This document shows, piece after piece, positions 16,950 through 25,877 of a stretch of DNA of 64,000 nucleotides. The stretch is from the NCBI RefSeq assembly GCF_008370045.1, contig NZ_VOBN01000004.1, positions 62,001 to 126,000 of the forward strand, given 5' to 3'. The notes beneath the pieces are model-generated. The model saw only the letters and a list, made by a program, of their open reading frames with translations. It did not search any database and was not told the origin of the DNA. This DNA is from Pseudomonas sp. ANT_J12. Lineage in GTDB: Bacteria > Pseudomonadota > Gammaproteobacteria > Pseudomonadales > Pseudomonadaceae. How positions within the stretch are numbered: position 1 is the first letter of the stretch; each line of letters starts with the position of its first letter. Position numbers and translations under genes: made by a program.

Positions 16950-18302
16950 ATGGACGTGAGCGTATTTGGTACGGGCTACGTTGGCCTGATTCAAGCAGCC
17001 GCACTGGCCGATGTCGGACATCGCGTGCTGTGTGTCGATATCGATCCGAACAAGATCAAACAGTTGCAACAGGCAGTTCCACCAATCAGTGAACCGGGAC
17101 TTTCCGGCACGCTGGAAGAAAACATCAAGGCCGGTCGTTTGCTGTTCACGACCCAGGCCAGTGATGCGGTCGAACATGCCGAATTGATCTTTATCGCGGT
17201 CGGTACGCCAGCCGATGAAGACGGCTCCGCCGACCTCAGCCATGTGCTGAACGTGGCCCGGCAGATTGCCAGTTTCATGGAAGCGGATCGCACCCTGATC
17301 ATCAAATCCACCGTGCCGGTGGGCACTGCGGACAAGGTGGCCGAAGCCGCCAATGAAGAACTGCACCGCCGGGGCAAAGATGCGCTGTTCGTAAGGGTCG
17401 TGTCCAACCCCGAATTTCTCAAGGAAGGCAGTGCCCTCGCCGACTGCATGCGCCCGGACCGGATCATCGTCGGCACCAGCGATGACACCGCTCGCGAGCA
17501 GTTGAGCGAACTCTACGCACCGTTCTGCCGCAACCATGAAAAGCTCATGTTCATGGACAACCGCAGCGCCGAGCTGACCAAGTACGCGGCCAACGCGATG
17601 CTCGCCACCCGCATCAGTTTCATGAACGAGCTGGCCAACCTCACCGAACTGCTGGGCGCCGACATCGAAGCGGTGCGCAAGGGCATCGGCTCGGACCCAC
17701 GCATCGGTTATCACTTTATCTACCCCGGTTGCGGCTTTGGCGGCTCGTGCTTTCCCAAGGACCTGCGTGCGCTGCTGCACACCGCCGAACACAACGGCAT
17801 GCCGTTGCGTCTGCTGCGCAGCGTCACCGACGTCAACGACACGCAACGGCACATCCTGTTCAGCAAACTCAAAGCGCAGTTCCCCCAGGGCCTGGCCGGC
17901 AAGTCCATCGCCATCTGGGGCCTGGCGTTCAAGCCCAACACCGATGACATGCGCGAAGCCCCGAGCCGTTACCTGATGGAGGCACTGTGGGCCGAAGGCG
18001 CGAGTGTGCAGGCCTATGACCCGGAAGCCATGTCCGAATGCCGGCGCCTCTACGGCTACCGCAATGACCTGCACCTGTGCGCCACCCGCGACGACACCCT
18101 GGAAGACGCCGATGCGTTGGTGATCTGCACCGAGTGGAAGAATTTCCGGGTGGTGGAGTTCGACCTGCTGGCGAGCAAGTTGCGCTCCAAAGTGATCGTC
18201 GACGGGCGCAACCTCTACAACCCGGAACAGGTCGCCGCCGCCGGTTTGCACTACAGCGGCATCGGCCTGCGGCACATCGCGCCGGAGGGTCCGCGCCCAT
18301 GA
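16950..18302 (+). CDS. ugd: UDP-glucose 6-dehydrogenase
   Basis: 450 residues. It oxidises UDP-glucose to UDP-glucuronate with two NAD+. The N-terminal Rossmann motif FGTGYVG is at residues 6-12. The catalytic cysteine lies in GCGFGGSCFPKD near residues 259-270. The C-terminal substrate domain includes GLAFKPNTDDMREAPS. It is the first gene of the exopolysaccharide operon and overlaps the epimerase by 4 bases (ATGA). The product feeds the next enzyme, so uronic acid sugars are expected in the polymer. Confidence 0.95.
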   Translation: MDVSVFGTGYVGLIQAAALADVGHRVLCVDIDPNKIKQLQQAVPPISEPGLSGTLEENIKAGRLLFTTQASDAVEHAELIFIAVGTPADEDGSADLSHVLNVARQIASFMEADRTLIIKSTVPVGTADKVAEAANEELHRRGKDALFVRVVSNPEFLKEGSALADCMRPDRIIVGTSDDTAREQLSELYAPFCRNHEKLMFMDNRSAELTKYAANAMLATRISFMNELANLTELLGADIEAVRKGIGSDPRIGYHFIYPGCGFGGSCFPKDLRALLHTAEHNGMPLRLLRSVTDVNDTQRHILFSKLKAQFPQGLAGKSIAIWGLAFKPNTDDMREAPSRYLMEALWAEGASVQAYDPEAMSECRRLYGYRNDLHLCATRDDTLEDADALVICTEWKNFRVVEFDLLASKLRSKVIVDGRNLYNPEQVAAAGLHYSGIGLRHIAPEGPRP

Positions 18303-19345
18303 ATATTCTGGTGACGGGAGCGGCGGGATTCATCGGGGCCCATTGTGTGTTGCGGTTGATGCGCGACGGGCATCGGGTCTGCGGGCTGGATAATTTCAAC
18401 GACTACTACGACCCGCAACTCAAGCACGATCGCGTGCGCTGGGTGCAGGAGCACGTCGGCAATTTCCCCCTGGCGCAGATTGACCTGGCCGACGCCCCGG
18501 CCATCGAAGCCTTGTTTGCGCAAGAGCAACCGGAAGTGGTGCTTCACCTGGCTGCCCAGGCCGGGGTGCGCTACTCGCTGGATAATCCCAAGGCTTATCT
18601 GGACAGCAACCTCAGCGGGTTCCTGAACATTCTCGAAAGCTGCCGGCACCATCCGGTGAAACACCTGATCTACGCCTCGTCCAGTTCGGTGTACGGCGCC
18701 AATCAACACACGCCGTACTCGACCCATGACGGGGTCAATCACCCGCTGTCGTTGTACGCGGCCACCAAGAAAGCCAATGAGCTGATGGCCCACAGCTACA
18801 GCCACCTGTTCGGCATTCCCAGCACCGGGCTGCGCTTCTTCACCGTTTACGGCCCCTGGGGTCGGCCAGACATGTCGCCGATCCGTTTCGCCCAGGCGAT
18901 TGTCAAGGGCAGCCCGTTGAAGCTGTTCAATTACGGCCAGCATCAACGGGACTTCACCTACATCGACGACATCGTCGAAAGCATCGCCCGCCTGGTCGAT
19001 CAACCACCGAGCACCGCGCCGGATTGGGACCGTGAACAACCGGACGCCGCCAGCAGCATGGCGCCGTGGCGGATCTACAACATCGGTGGCGAACGCCCGG
19101 TGGAACTCAAGGATTACCTGGCCCTGATGGAAAAGCACCTGGGCCGTAAAGCCAATGTCGAGCTGTTGCCGCTGCAACCGGGCGATGTGCTCAACACCTG
19201 TGCCGATGTTCACGATCTGGAACGGGACACCGGTTTTCAACCGCGCATCGAACTCGACGAGGGCCTTCGCCGGTTCGTCGCCTGGTTCCGCGATTACTAC
19301 CCATTGCACGCCCACGCGCCGCTTGCGGCTGAGCTACAGGGCTGA
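18299..19345 (+). CDS. UDP-glucuronate 4-epimerase-like NAD-dependent epimerase
   Basis: 348 residues, extended SDR family. TGAAGFIG binds NAD at residues 6-13, SSSSVYG carries the catalytic Ser, and YAATKKAN holds the Tyr-x-x-x-Lys pair near residue 153. The LRFFTVYGPWGRPDM block is typical of UDP-glucuronate epimerases, which make UDP-galacturonate. The start is the ATG that overlaps the ugd stop. Coupling to ugd supports the uronate substrate; UDP-GlcNAc/GlcNAcA epimerase activity is the main alternative. Confidence 0.88.
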   Translation: MNILVTGAAGFIGAHCVLRLMRDGHRVCGLDNFNDYYDPQLKHDRVRWVQEHVGNFPLAQIDLADAPAIEALFAQEQPEVVLHLAAQAGVRYSLDNPKAYLDSNLSGFLNILESCRHHPVKHLIYASSSSVYGANQHTPYSTHDGVNHPLSLYAATKKANELMAHSYSHLFGIPSTGLRFFTVYGPWGRPDMSPIRFAQAIVKGSPLKLFNYGQHQRDFTYIDDIVESIARLVDQPPSTAPDWDREQPDAASSMAPWRIYNIGGERPVELKDYLALMEKHLGRKANVELLPLQPGDVLNTCADVHDLERDTGFQPRIELDEGLRRFVAWFRDYYPLHAHAPLAAELQG

Positions 19346-19366
19346 GAACTCCAAGCGGAGGAGTCT

Positions 19367-20113
19367 ATGACTGGACATGAAAAAGGTGTGCCACTTCAGA
19401 ATATGCGCCGTGACAAGCGCCTGGACCCCGAGCACCGAATGCGCCTCGACACCGCGATCCACATGCAGGGTCGCGGCTGGATGACCGGTCGCGACGGTGG
19501 CCGGCCCTGGACCTTGTCGCGCACCAACCGGGTTGTCGCCTGCTTCGGTGCCCTGCTGATCCTGATCCTGATTTCGCCGCTGTTGCTGGGCCTGGCCCTG
19601 GCGATCAAGTTCAGCAGCCCGGGCCCGATCATGTTCGTGCAAAAACGCACCGGCTATCGCGGTCGCGTGTTCGGCATGTACAAATTTCGCACCATGGTGG
19701 CCAACGCCGAGGAGCTTAAAGAGTCCCTGCGCCACCTGAACAAGCACGGGGCCGACGCCATCGATTTCAAGATCGACAAGGACCCGCGCATCACCCGCAT
19801 CGGTGGGTTCCTGCGGCGCAGCAGCCTCGACGAGCTGCCCAACCTGATCAATGTCTTTACCGGCGACATGCGCCTGGTGGGCCCTCGGCCGACCTCGTTC
19901 AACGCCTACCGCTACAAGGATAACCACCTTGCACGCCTGAGCATCTACCCCGGCATGACCGGCCTGTGGCAGATCTCCGGACGCAGCAATATCGACTTCG
20001 ACCAGCGCGTTGAGTTGGACCTCAGCTATATCGCCGAGCAGAGCCTCTTGCTTGATCTGAAGATCCTGTTGAAAACCCCCTTCAAAGTATTCAGCGGCCA
20101 CGGAGCGAGTTAA
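19367..20113 (+). CDS. Priming sugar-phosphate transferase (polyprenyl-P sugar transferase)
   Basis: 248 residues. It has one membrane hairpin (about 55-80) and the bacterial sugar transferase domain: KRTGYRGRVFGMYKFRTM, DPRITRIGGFLRRSSLDELPN, GDMRLVGPRP and YPGMTGLWQISGRS. It transfers the first sugar-1-phosphate to undecaprenyl phosphate on the cytoplasmic face. It lacks the extra N-terminal membrane domain of WbaP/WcaJ and so resembles the short PssY/WecP type. The N-terminal about 50 residues are charged and unusual. It is followed without gap by the BY-kinase-like gene. Confidence 0.92.
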   Translation: MTGHEKGVPLQNMRRDKRLDPEHRMRLDTAIHMQGRGWMTGRDGGRPWTLSRTNRVVACFGALLILILISPLLLGLALAIKFSSPGPIMFVQKRTGYRGRVFGMYKFRTMVANAEELKESLRHLNKHGADAIDFKIDKDPRITRIGGFLRRSSLDELPNLINVFTGDMRLVGPRPTSFNAYRYKDNHLARLSIYPGMTGLWQISGRSNIDFDQRVELDLSYIAEQSLLLDLKILLKTPFKVFSGHGAS

Positions 20114-20761
20114 ATGGACGGTTCATCGAATAAAGCCCTAAGCATCGCCAACCCGAGCGAGTCCAACCTGACTTCGACCGTGCTCGATCAAGATCTGCGG
20201 ATCCTATTCCTGACCGCCGCCAACCCCGGCGCAGGCACCACCACCAGCGCCCTGGTGCTGGCCAGCCAACTGGCGCAGATGAGCAGCGGTCAAGTGCTGC
20301 TGGTCGACGCCAGCCAGTCGGCGACCAACCTCACGGCCCAGCTCAGTCTGCAAAAGGAGCGCGGCTTCCGCGACCTGCTGTTCAGCACCGGCGCCCCGCC
20401 GTTGTTGCAGGATTGCCTGTTGCAGGTGTCGAGCCTGCCGTTCGATGTGCTGCCCAACGGCCGGCACCTGCGCGGCAACGAACACCTGACCGCCGAACGC
20501 CTGAGCCCGTTGCTCGACCAGCTCGGCAGCCGTTATCGCTTTGTGGTGATCGACGGCGACGCGGTGTATTCAGCCGCCGACACCCTGGTCATCAGCACCC
20601 AGGTGGACGGCGTGATCATGGTCGTGCGCTCTGAAGACACCCGCTGGGAAGTGGCCCAGGCCGCGGTCCAGCGCCTGACCCAGGCCGGGGCGAAACTGGT
20701 CGGCAGCGTGTTCAACCGACGCAAGTACTACATGCCCAAATGGCTCTACAAAAACCTGTAA
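20114..20761 (+). CDS. BY-kinase/CpsD-like ATPase with degenerate P-loop
   Basis: 215 residues with the ParA/MinD-like fold of the cytoplasmic domain of capsule tyrosine kinases: LRILFLTAANPGAGTTTSA, then VLLVDAS (Walker A'), and FVVIDGDAV (Walker B). The Walker A element reads GAGTTT rather than GxGKTT, so the phosphate-binding lysine is missing. The C-terminus (…NRRKYYMPKWLYKNL) has a small tyrosine cluster. It may be an inactive or ATP-sensing regulator of chain length rather than a true kinase. It sits directly after the priming transferase and before Wza and Wzz homologs. Confidence 0.8.
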   Translation: MDGSSNKALSIANPSESNLTSTVLDQDLRILFLTAANPGAGTTTSALVLASQLAQMSSGQVLLVDASQSATNLTAQLSLQKERGFRDLLFSTGAPPLLQDCLLQVSSLPFDVLPNGRHLRGNEHLTAERLSPLLDQLGSRYRFVVIDGDAVYSAADTLVISTQVDGVIMVVRSEDTRWEVAQAAVQRLTQAGAKLVGSVFNRRKYYMPKWLYKNL

Positions 20762-20783
20762 GCAACCAGAAAAGGATGACGCC

Positions 20784-21812
20784 ATGAACGCCAAAATGCT
20801 TGTCCTGCTGTTGCTGCCGCTTGCAGGTTGCTCCAGCAATTCCGACACCCAGAACATGCCGGTGAATATCCTCACGGCCTCGCCGGCCAATGCCCAGGCT
20901 ACCGACATGCCCAGGGTCGAACAGACCTTGCGGCCCCAGGATGTGCTGGACGTGATCTTCCACATCAGCACCAGCGGCTCGGACGCCTACCGCGTGCAGT
21001 CCGGGGACCAGATCGGCCTGAACTTCACCGCGGCCAGCCAGCTCAACGGTAATCAACTGGTGCTGCCCGACGGCACCATCGAACTGCCGGGGGCCAACAC
21101 GTCGGTGAAAATCGCCGGGCTGACCAGTGAAGAAGCGCGCACCGAGATCCAGCGTGCCTATCAGCGCAAACAACTGTTCCAGCCCAACCGTAATCAGCTG
21201 ACCGTGCAGATCATCAGCCCGCTGAGCAACGAATCGAACCTCAAAAGTGCCCTGAACCACCCCGCTACCGGCATGAGCCGGGAGATCACCGTGGGCACCG
21301 ACGGTTATGCGAGTTTCCCGGAAATCGGCGCGGTGCCGCTGCAAGGCATGACCGTCAATCAACTGGAAACCTTCCTCAACAAACGCTACGCCACCCTGCC
21401 GGGACGGATGACCGTCGACGTGCTACTCAAGTCCACGGCGGGCAACGAAATCTACGTGTTGGGTGAAGTCGGCCAGCCGGGTTCCTACCCGATTCGCCGG
21501 CCAGTCTCGGTGCTGGAAGCGTTGACCCTTGCCCGCGGCACCAACGTCAAAGCGCGGCTCGATTCGGTGGTGATCATGCGCCGCAACGGTAATCAGGTTC
21601 AGGCCCGGCGCTATGACGTGGAAAAAGCCTTGTCCGGCGATGCGTCGCAGATTGCCTATCTGCAACCGGACGACATGCTCTACGTGCCCAAGACGAAACT
21701 GGCCAGCGCCGGTGAGCTCGCACGGCAATTGGCGGATGTGGTGCTGTTCCAGGGCGTGGGCTTCAGCTTCGGCTACCGCGTCGACAACAAAGACAGCAAT
21801 AACAACAACTGA
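20784..21812 (+). CDS. Polysaccharide export lipoprotein (Wza/GumB family)
   Basis: 342 residues with lipobox LLPLAGC (Cys about 16). Two poly_export/SLBB regions are seen: DVLDVIFHIS…LPDGTIELPGANTSVKIAGLTSEEA at about 50-120, and an SLBB element EIYVLGEVGQPGSYPIRRPVSVLEAL at about 218-245. It forms the outer-membrane export channel for the polymer. AAGGATG precedes the ATG. A short Asn/Asp-rich tail ends the protein. Confidence 0.92.
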   Translation: MNAKMLVLLLLPLAGCSSNSDTQNMPVNILTASPANAQATDMPRVEQTLRPQDVLDVIFHISTSGSDAYRVQSGDQIGLNFTAASQLNGNQLVLPDGTIELPGANTSVKIAGLTSEEARTEIQRAYQRKQLFQPNRNQLTVQIISPLSNESNLKSALNHPATGMSREITVGTDGYASFPEIGAVPLQGMTVNQLETFLNKRYATLPGRMTVDVLLKSTAGNEIYVLGEVGQPGSYPIRRPVSVLEALTLARGTNVKARLDSVVIMRRNGNQVQARRYDVEKALSGDASQIAYLQPDDMLYVPKTKLASAGELARQLADVVLFQGVGFSFGYRVDNKDSNNNN

Positions 21813-21829
21813 CTCCCAGGTGACCTGAC

Positions 21830-23422
21830 ATGAATCCAAAGGAAAACTACCTGCACGAGTTCTTCAGGATCTTCTTCGCCAATAAGCAGTTGGTGAAGCG
21901 CGTCTTCCTGGTCTTTGCAGTCATCGCGTTGATCTTGCCCCTGGTGCTCAAGCAAAGCTTCGACATCACCGCGCAAGTGATCGTCCAGTCGAAAAAACTC
22001 TCCCAGGGCGACGCGACCACGTCGCTGAATCAGGAAAACGCCAGTTTCATTCCGCCGTCACTGGCGGACATGGAAACTGAAAGCAACATCCTGCGTTCGC
22101 CGGCCCTGATTCGCCAGACCATCAGCGAACTGCGGGACAAGGGCGAGTACACACCCGCTCCCGGCATGTTCAACACAATGGTGTCCGAGCCGCTCAATCG
22201 CTATGTCACCACGCCGCTGCGCCAATACGTGATCAACCCGGCGAAATCCGCGTTGGGCATGGAGACCGATCCGGTGCGCGACACGGCGCTGGATACGCTG
22301 ACCCAGGAGGCCATCGACAAGCTCAAGGTCGAAACGCTGCCGGGCTCCAACGTGATCTCCATCGTCTACAGCTTTGGCGATCCGAAACAGGGCACCCAGT
22401 TTGTCGCGACATTGCTGAAAAACTACCTGGTCAGCCGTCAGGAACTGCAGTCCATCGAGCTACCGCAAAGCTTCTATGAAACCAAGAAGCAGCAATACGA
22501 GGTGCGTCTCGACGGTCTGGAAGGCAACCGCCTGAAGTTGCTCGAAGCCATCGGCTCGTCTGATCCCAAGGAGGAAATCACCTTCCGCCTCAACGCCATC
22601 AACACCGAGGAGCAAGCACTCAATCTGTACCAGGACCGCCGTCTGCAAAGCCAACGCTGGCTCGAATACTTGAAAACCAGCCTGGCCGCGGCCAGTGCGT
22701 CGAAGCTCAACGACTACACGTTCCCTTACACCTTCACCACCACCGTGGACAACGTCGCCTTTGAAGATCGCGAGATCAAACAGATGGGCGAGGCACTGAC
22801 CACCCAAGTCAGTCGCTACATGAACGACCTGGCGATCTTCCAGCCCGGCAGCGAACCGATGTTGCTGACCCGCGAGCAAATTGCCCGTACCCGCCAGCAG
22901 TTCCTGAAAGTGGTGAGCAACCGGATTCAGGAACGCACCAGTGACCTGGCGATTGTCGGCTCGGTGATCGATCAGAAAACCGCGCGCATCGCCGACTTCA
23001 AGAACCGCATCCACCAGTTGCAGGAAACCCAGAGCAAGCTGCGGCAGCTGGACACCGAGATCGACGCTCTGCATGCGGCGTTCGGCACCTACGCCCAACG
23101 CTTTGCCGAAAGCAGCTCGGCCCGCTCGCTGGACAACGACCTGTCCAACGCCCGGGTGCTCAGCCCACCGTATGAACCGACGGCCCCGGCGTTTCCCAAG
23201 CCGTTCCTGATCATTCCGTTCGGCTTGTTTACCGGTCTGTTACTGGCGATTGCCCTGGTCTACGTGCGTGAGTTCTTCGATCACCGCTTCAAGCATCCAG
23301 CGCAAATCACCCACGAACTGGGCCTGCCGGTACTGTTGGTGATCAACGATCAGAACACGCTGCCAAACAATCCGCACAAGAACTGGACCGTGCCGAGCTT
23401 CGTGCATTGGGTGCGCAATTGA
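21830..23422 (+). CDS. Chain-length determinant (Wzz/GumC family)
   Basis: 530 residues. N-terminal TM1 lies at about 24-43 and C-terminal TM2 at about 462-482 around a large periplasmic coiled-coil domain (about 190-420), with the proline-rich GumC motif PYEPTAPAFPKP just before TM2. It controls polymer chain length and links the inner membrane to the Wza channel. The short cytoplasmic tail lacks a fused kinase; the kinase-like protein is separate and degenerate. It overlaps the next glycosyltransferase. Confidence 0.92.
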   Translation: MNPKENYLHEFFRIFFANKQLVKRVFLVFAVIALILPLVLKQSFDITAQVIVQSKKLSQGDATTSLNQENASFIPPSLADMETESNILRSPALIRQTISELRDKGEYTPAPGMFNTMVSEPLNRYVTTPLRQYVINPAKSALGMETDPVRDTALDTLTQEAIDKLKVETLPGSNVISIVYSFGDPKQGTQFVATLLKNYLVSRQELQSIELPQSFYETKKQQYEVRLDGLEGNRLKLLEAIGSSDPKEEITFRLNAINTEEQALNLYQDRRLQSQRWLEYLKTSLAAASASKLNDYTFPYTFTTTVDNVAFEDREIKQMGEALTTQVSRYMNDLAIFQPGSEPMLLTREQIARTRQQFLKVVSNRIQERTSDLAIVGSVIDQKTARIADFKNRIHQLQETQSKLRQLDTEIDALHAAFGTYAQRFAESSSARSLDNDLSNARVLSPPYEPTAPAFPKPFLIIPFGLFTGLLLAIALVYVREFFDHRFKHPAQITHELGLPVLLVINDQNTLPNNPHKNWTVPSFVHWVRN

Positions 23423-24513
23423 ACGCGCCGCTCACTCCCTCCAGCGCCCTGCCGATCATTCATTTGCTCAGCAGCGGCGGCTTCTATGGAGCTGAGCGGA
23501 TGCTGTTGGATCACTGCCTGGCGACGCCGGGACAGCACCAGGTGCTGTTTCTCGATGCGCCGCCAGACCTGATCGAACGCTTCCGCGAAGCCGGGGTGGA
23601 TTGCCAGGGCTGCACGGGGCTGGGGGCGTTGCTTGGGCATTTGCGTCAGCGTCGGGCGGAACAGCCGCTGATCAATACGCACAACTTCAAGGGCCTGCTG
23701 TTCGGCTGGGTCGGCGCAACGCTGTTGCGCTTGCCGCTGGTGATTACCCAGCACGGCTTCACGCCGCGCAGCCGCAAGCAGAAGTTCTACACCTGGTTGA
23801 GCCTGCAACTGTGCCGCACCGCCTCGGTCAATCGCGTGGTCTGCGTGGCCGAAAGCATCGCGACCCTGTGCCGTCAGGCCAGTGTCCGGGCGGAGAAATT
23901 GCAAGTGATCCCCAATGGCTTGCCGGCCACCAAGGGCTTGTTGCCGCACCGCGTCAATCGCCAGCGCTGGCTGGCCGGTTACGTCGGGCGGTTGAGCAGT
24001 GAAAAAGGCCCGGACCTGTTTCTCGATGCGCTGATTCCGCTGTGCCTGCAACACCCGCGACTGGACGCCGTGATGCTCGGCGACGGCCCGGAACGGGACA
24101 CCCTGCTGGCACGGATCAGCGATGCGGGTTTGCAGGACCGCATCACCCTGCCGGGTTATCAGACCGACATGACGGTGTGGTGGCGCCGCCTCGATGCGCT
24201 GGTGATCAGCTCGCGCACCGAAGGCACGCCGATGATTTTGCTCGAAGCCATGCAGGCCGGTGTGCCGGTGGCGGCCTTTGGCGTCGGCGGTATTCCCGAT
24301 GTCCTGGAAGACCGGCACAACGGCTTGCTCGCCACGCCGACCGACAGCGCCGCCCTCGCCCGGCAGATCGGCACCTTGCTGGCGGAACCGAAACTGGCCG
24401 GCGAATTGAGTAGCAACGCAAAACGTACACAACTGGATCGCTACGACCTCAAGGCCCTCGCCGAACGCTGGTCGCAGCTTTATATCCGTACTGCACGGGA
24501 GGCACGCGCGTGA
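23419..24513 (+). CDS. Glycosyltransferase family 4 protein
   Basis: 364 residues with a GT-B fold. It has an N-terminal LLSSGGFYGAERMLLDHC glycine-rich loop and the GT4 C-terminal motifs GYVGRLSSEKGPDLF, MLGDGPERD and SSRTEGTPMILLEAMQAGVPV with the conserved E-x7-E. The start is taken as TTG 23419, which overlaps the preceding stop (TTGA); TTG 23407 is equally possible. It probably adds one sugar to the lipid-linked repeat unit on the cytoplasmic face. Specificity unknown. Confidence 0.88.
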   Translation: MNAPLTPSSALPIIHLLSSGGFYGAERMLLDHCLATPGQHQVLFLDAPPDLIERFREAGVDCQGCTGLGALLGHLRQRRAEQPLINTHNFKGLLFGWVGATLLRLPLVITQHGFTPRSRKQKFYTWLSLQLCRTASVNRVVCVAESIATLCRQASVRAEKLQVIPNGLPATKGLLPHRVNRQRWLAGYVGRLSSEKGPDLFLDALIPLCLQHPRLDAVMLGDGPERDTLLARISDAGLQDRITLPGYQTDMTVWWRRLDALVISSRTEGTPMILLEAMQAGVPVAAFGVGGIPDVLEDRHNGLLATPTDSAALARQIGTLLAEPKLAGELSSNAKRTQLDRYDLKALAERWSQLYIRTAREARA

Positions 24514-25877
24514 TCTTTCCGCTCTCGATCATCAGTCTGCTCGGCCTGGTCTGCCTCGGTTTGCTGGCCAGCCCTTATCCGTTCCTGGCCCCCGGCGCCG
24601 TACTCGGCCTGGTGGGTGTGGCGGTGCTCTATCGCAAGCCCGGCTGGGGTTTGCTGGGGATCGTCGCGCTGGTGCCGTTCGAGGGTTTCTTCAAGGACAG
24701 CGCGCTGTCGGGGACCAAATTCGTCGGCGCCTCGCTGGCGTTGATCCTGATGTTGCAACTGGCCCTGCACCAGATTCCGTCCGAACGCCTGCGCAGCAAC
24801 ATCTGGCGTTTCCTGATCTGGTTCATGGTGTTGTACCTGCTGAGCACGATCAATACCGATGACATGGGTGTATCGATGGGTCACCTGCGGGAACTGAGCG
24901 TTGGCCTGATTCTGTTTGTCATCACGCTGCTGGTGGGTCGCGAGCTGAACCTGGACCTGTTCGCCAAACTGGTCACCCTCAGTGTCACCGTGACCTGCGT
25001 ATTAACGATGTTTTCCACCAAGTATCAGGACCAGGGCCGTGCCGCCGGCCTGCTGGAAGACGCGAACGCCTTTGCCATGCTGATCGCCTTCGCTGTCCCC
25101 CTGGGCCTGTTGCTGGTGATCCGCAGCCCGAACCTGTTGCACCGCATTTCCTGGGGCGTGTGCTGCCTGGCGCTGTTGGGCGGCATGACCAAGACCGAAT
25201 CCCGTTCCGGGCTGGTGGTGCTGTTCCTCAGCCTGATGATCGGTGCCTGGCACTATCGCGCAGAATTGACGCGCATCCGGCCACGGCATTTAGGGTTTGC
25301 CATGCTCGGCCTGGCGATCGCGATTCCGCTGGCGCTCTACGCGATGCCCCCTGGTTATGTCGCCCGGATTCAGTCCTTGAGCATTCTGAGCGCGGGCGCC
25401 AAGAGCCAGGACGAATCCCTCGGCCGTCGCGCCTCCTACATCGTCGTCGGCGGCCAGATGATCCGCGAGAATCCGCTGCTGGGCAGCGGCCCCGGGACCT
25501 TTCCGCTGCACTACGCCACCACCGGTTACGCCAAGGCCTTTTCGGCCAACCGCAAAGTCGGCGACCTCTATCGCCGCGCCCACAACACCTACCTGGAAAT
25601 CTTCAGCGAACTGGGGATTCCCGCCGGCCTGTTGTTCGTCGGCATGATGGCGCTGGGCGTATACAACCTGATTCGCGCCCGCCGCGCCTGGATGCTGCGC
25701 CGCAACTGGCCGGAGGCCGATTTCATGACCCACCTGGGCATGAGTTTCCTGTCGCTGACGCTGTTTTTGATGTTCCTCAGCGCCCCCAACCAAAAATACG
25801 TATGGATCATGCTGGCCCTGACCAGCGTCCTGCGCCTGAAGGCAGAACAAGCGCCACTGACAGAGGCCAAGGCATGA
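24510..25877 (+). CDS. O-antigen ligase/Wzy-like polymerase
   Basis: 455 residues, GTG start, overlapping the previous gene by 4 bases. About ten to twelve membrane helices and a large periplasmic loop between about residues 285 and 375 match the O-antigen ligase (Wzy_C) family. That loop contains GSGPGTFPLHY and a conserved HNTYLEIFSELG motif. In an operon with Wzx, Wza and Wzz homologs it is most likely the Wzy polymerase that joins repeat units. Confidence 0.85.
   Translation: MIFPLSIISLLGLVCLGLLASPYPFLAPGAVLGLVGVAVLYRKPGWGLLGIVALVPFEGFFKDSALSGTKFVGASLALILMLQLALHQIPSERLRSNIWRFLIWFMVLYLLSTINTDDMGVSMGHLRELSVGLILFVITLLVGRELNLDLFAKLVTLSVTVTCVLTMFSTKYQDQGRAAGLLEDANAFAMLIAFAVPLGLLLVIRSPNLLHRISWGVCCLALLGGMTKTESRSGLVVLFLSLMIGAWHYRAELTRIRPRHLGFAMLGLAIAIPLALYAMPPGYVARIQSLSILSAGAKSQDESLGRRASYIVVGGQMIRENPLLGSGPGTFPLHYATTGYAKAFSANRKVGDLYRRAHNTYLEIFSELGIPAGLLFVGMMALGVYNLIRARRAWMLRRNWPEADFMTHLGMSFLSLTLFLMFLSAPNQKYVWIMLALTSVLRLKAEQAPLTEAKA

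Noticed and set aside
16890..18275. 461-codon minus-strand frame
   Set aside because: Antisense to ugd, which has clear catalytic motifs; composition is that of a shadow frame.
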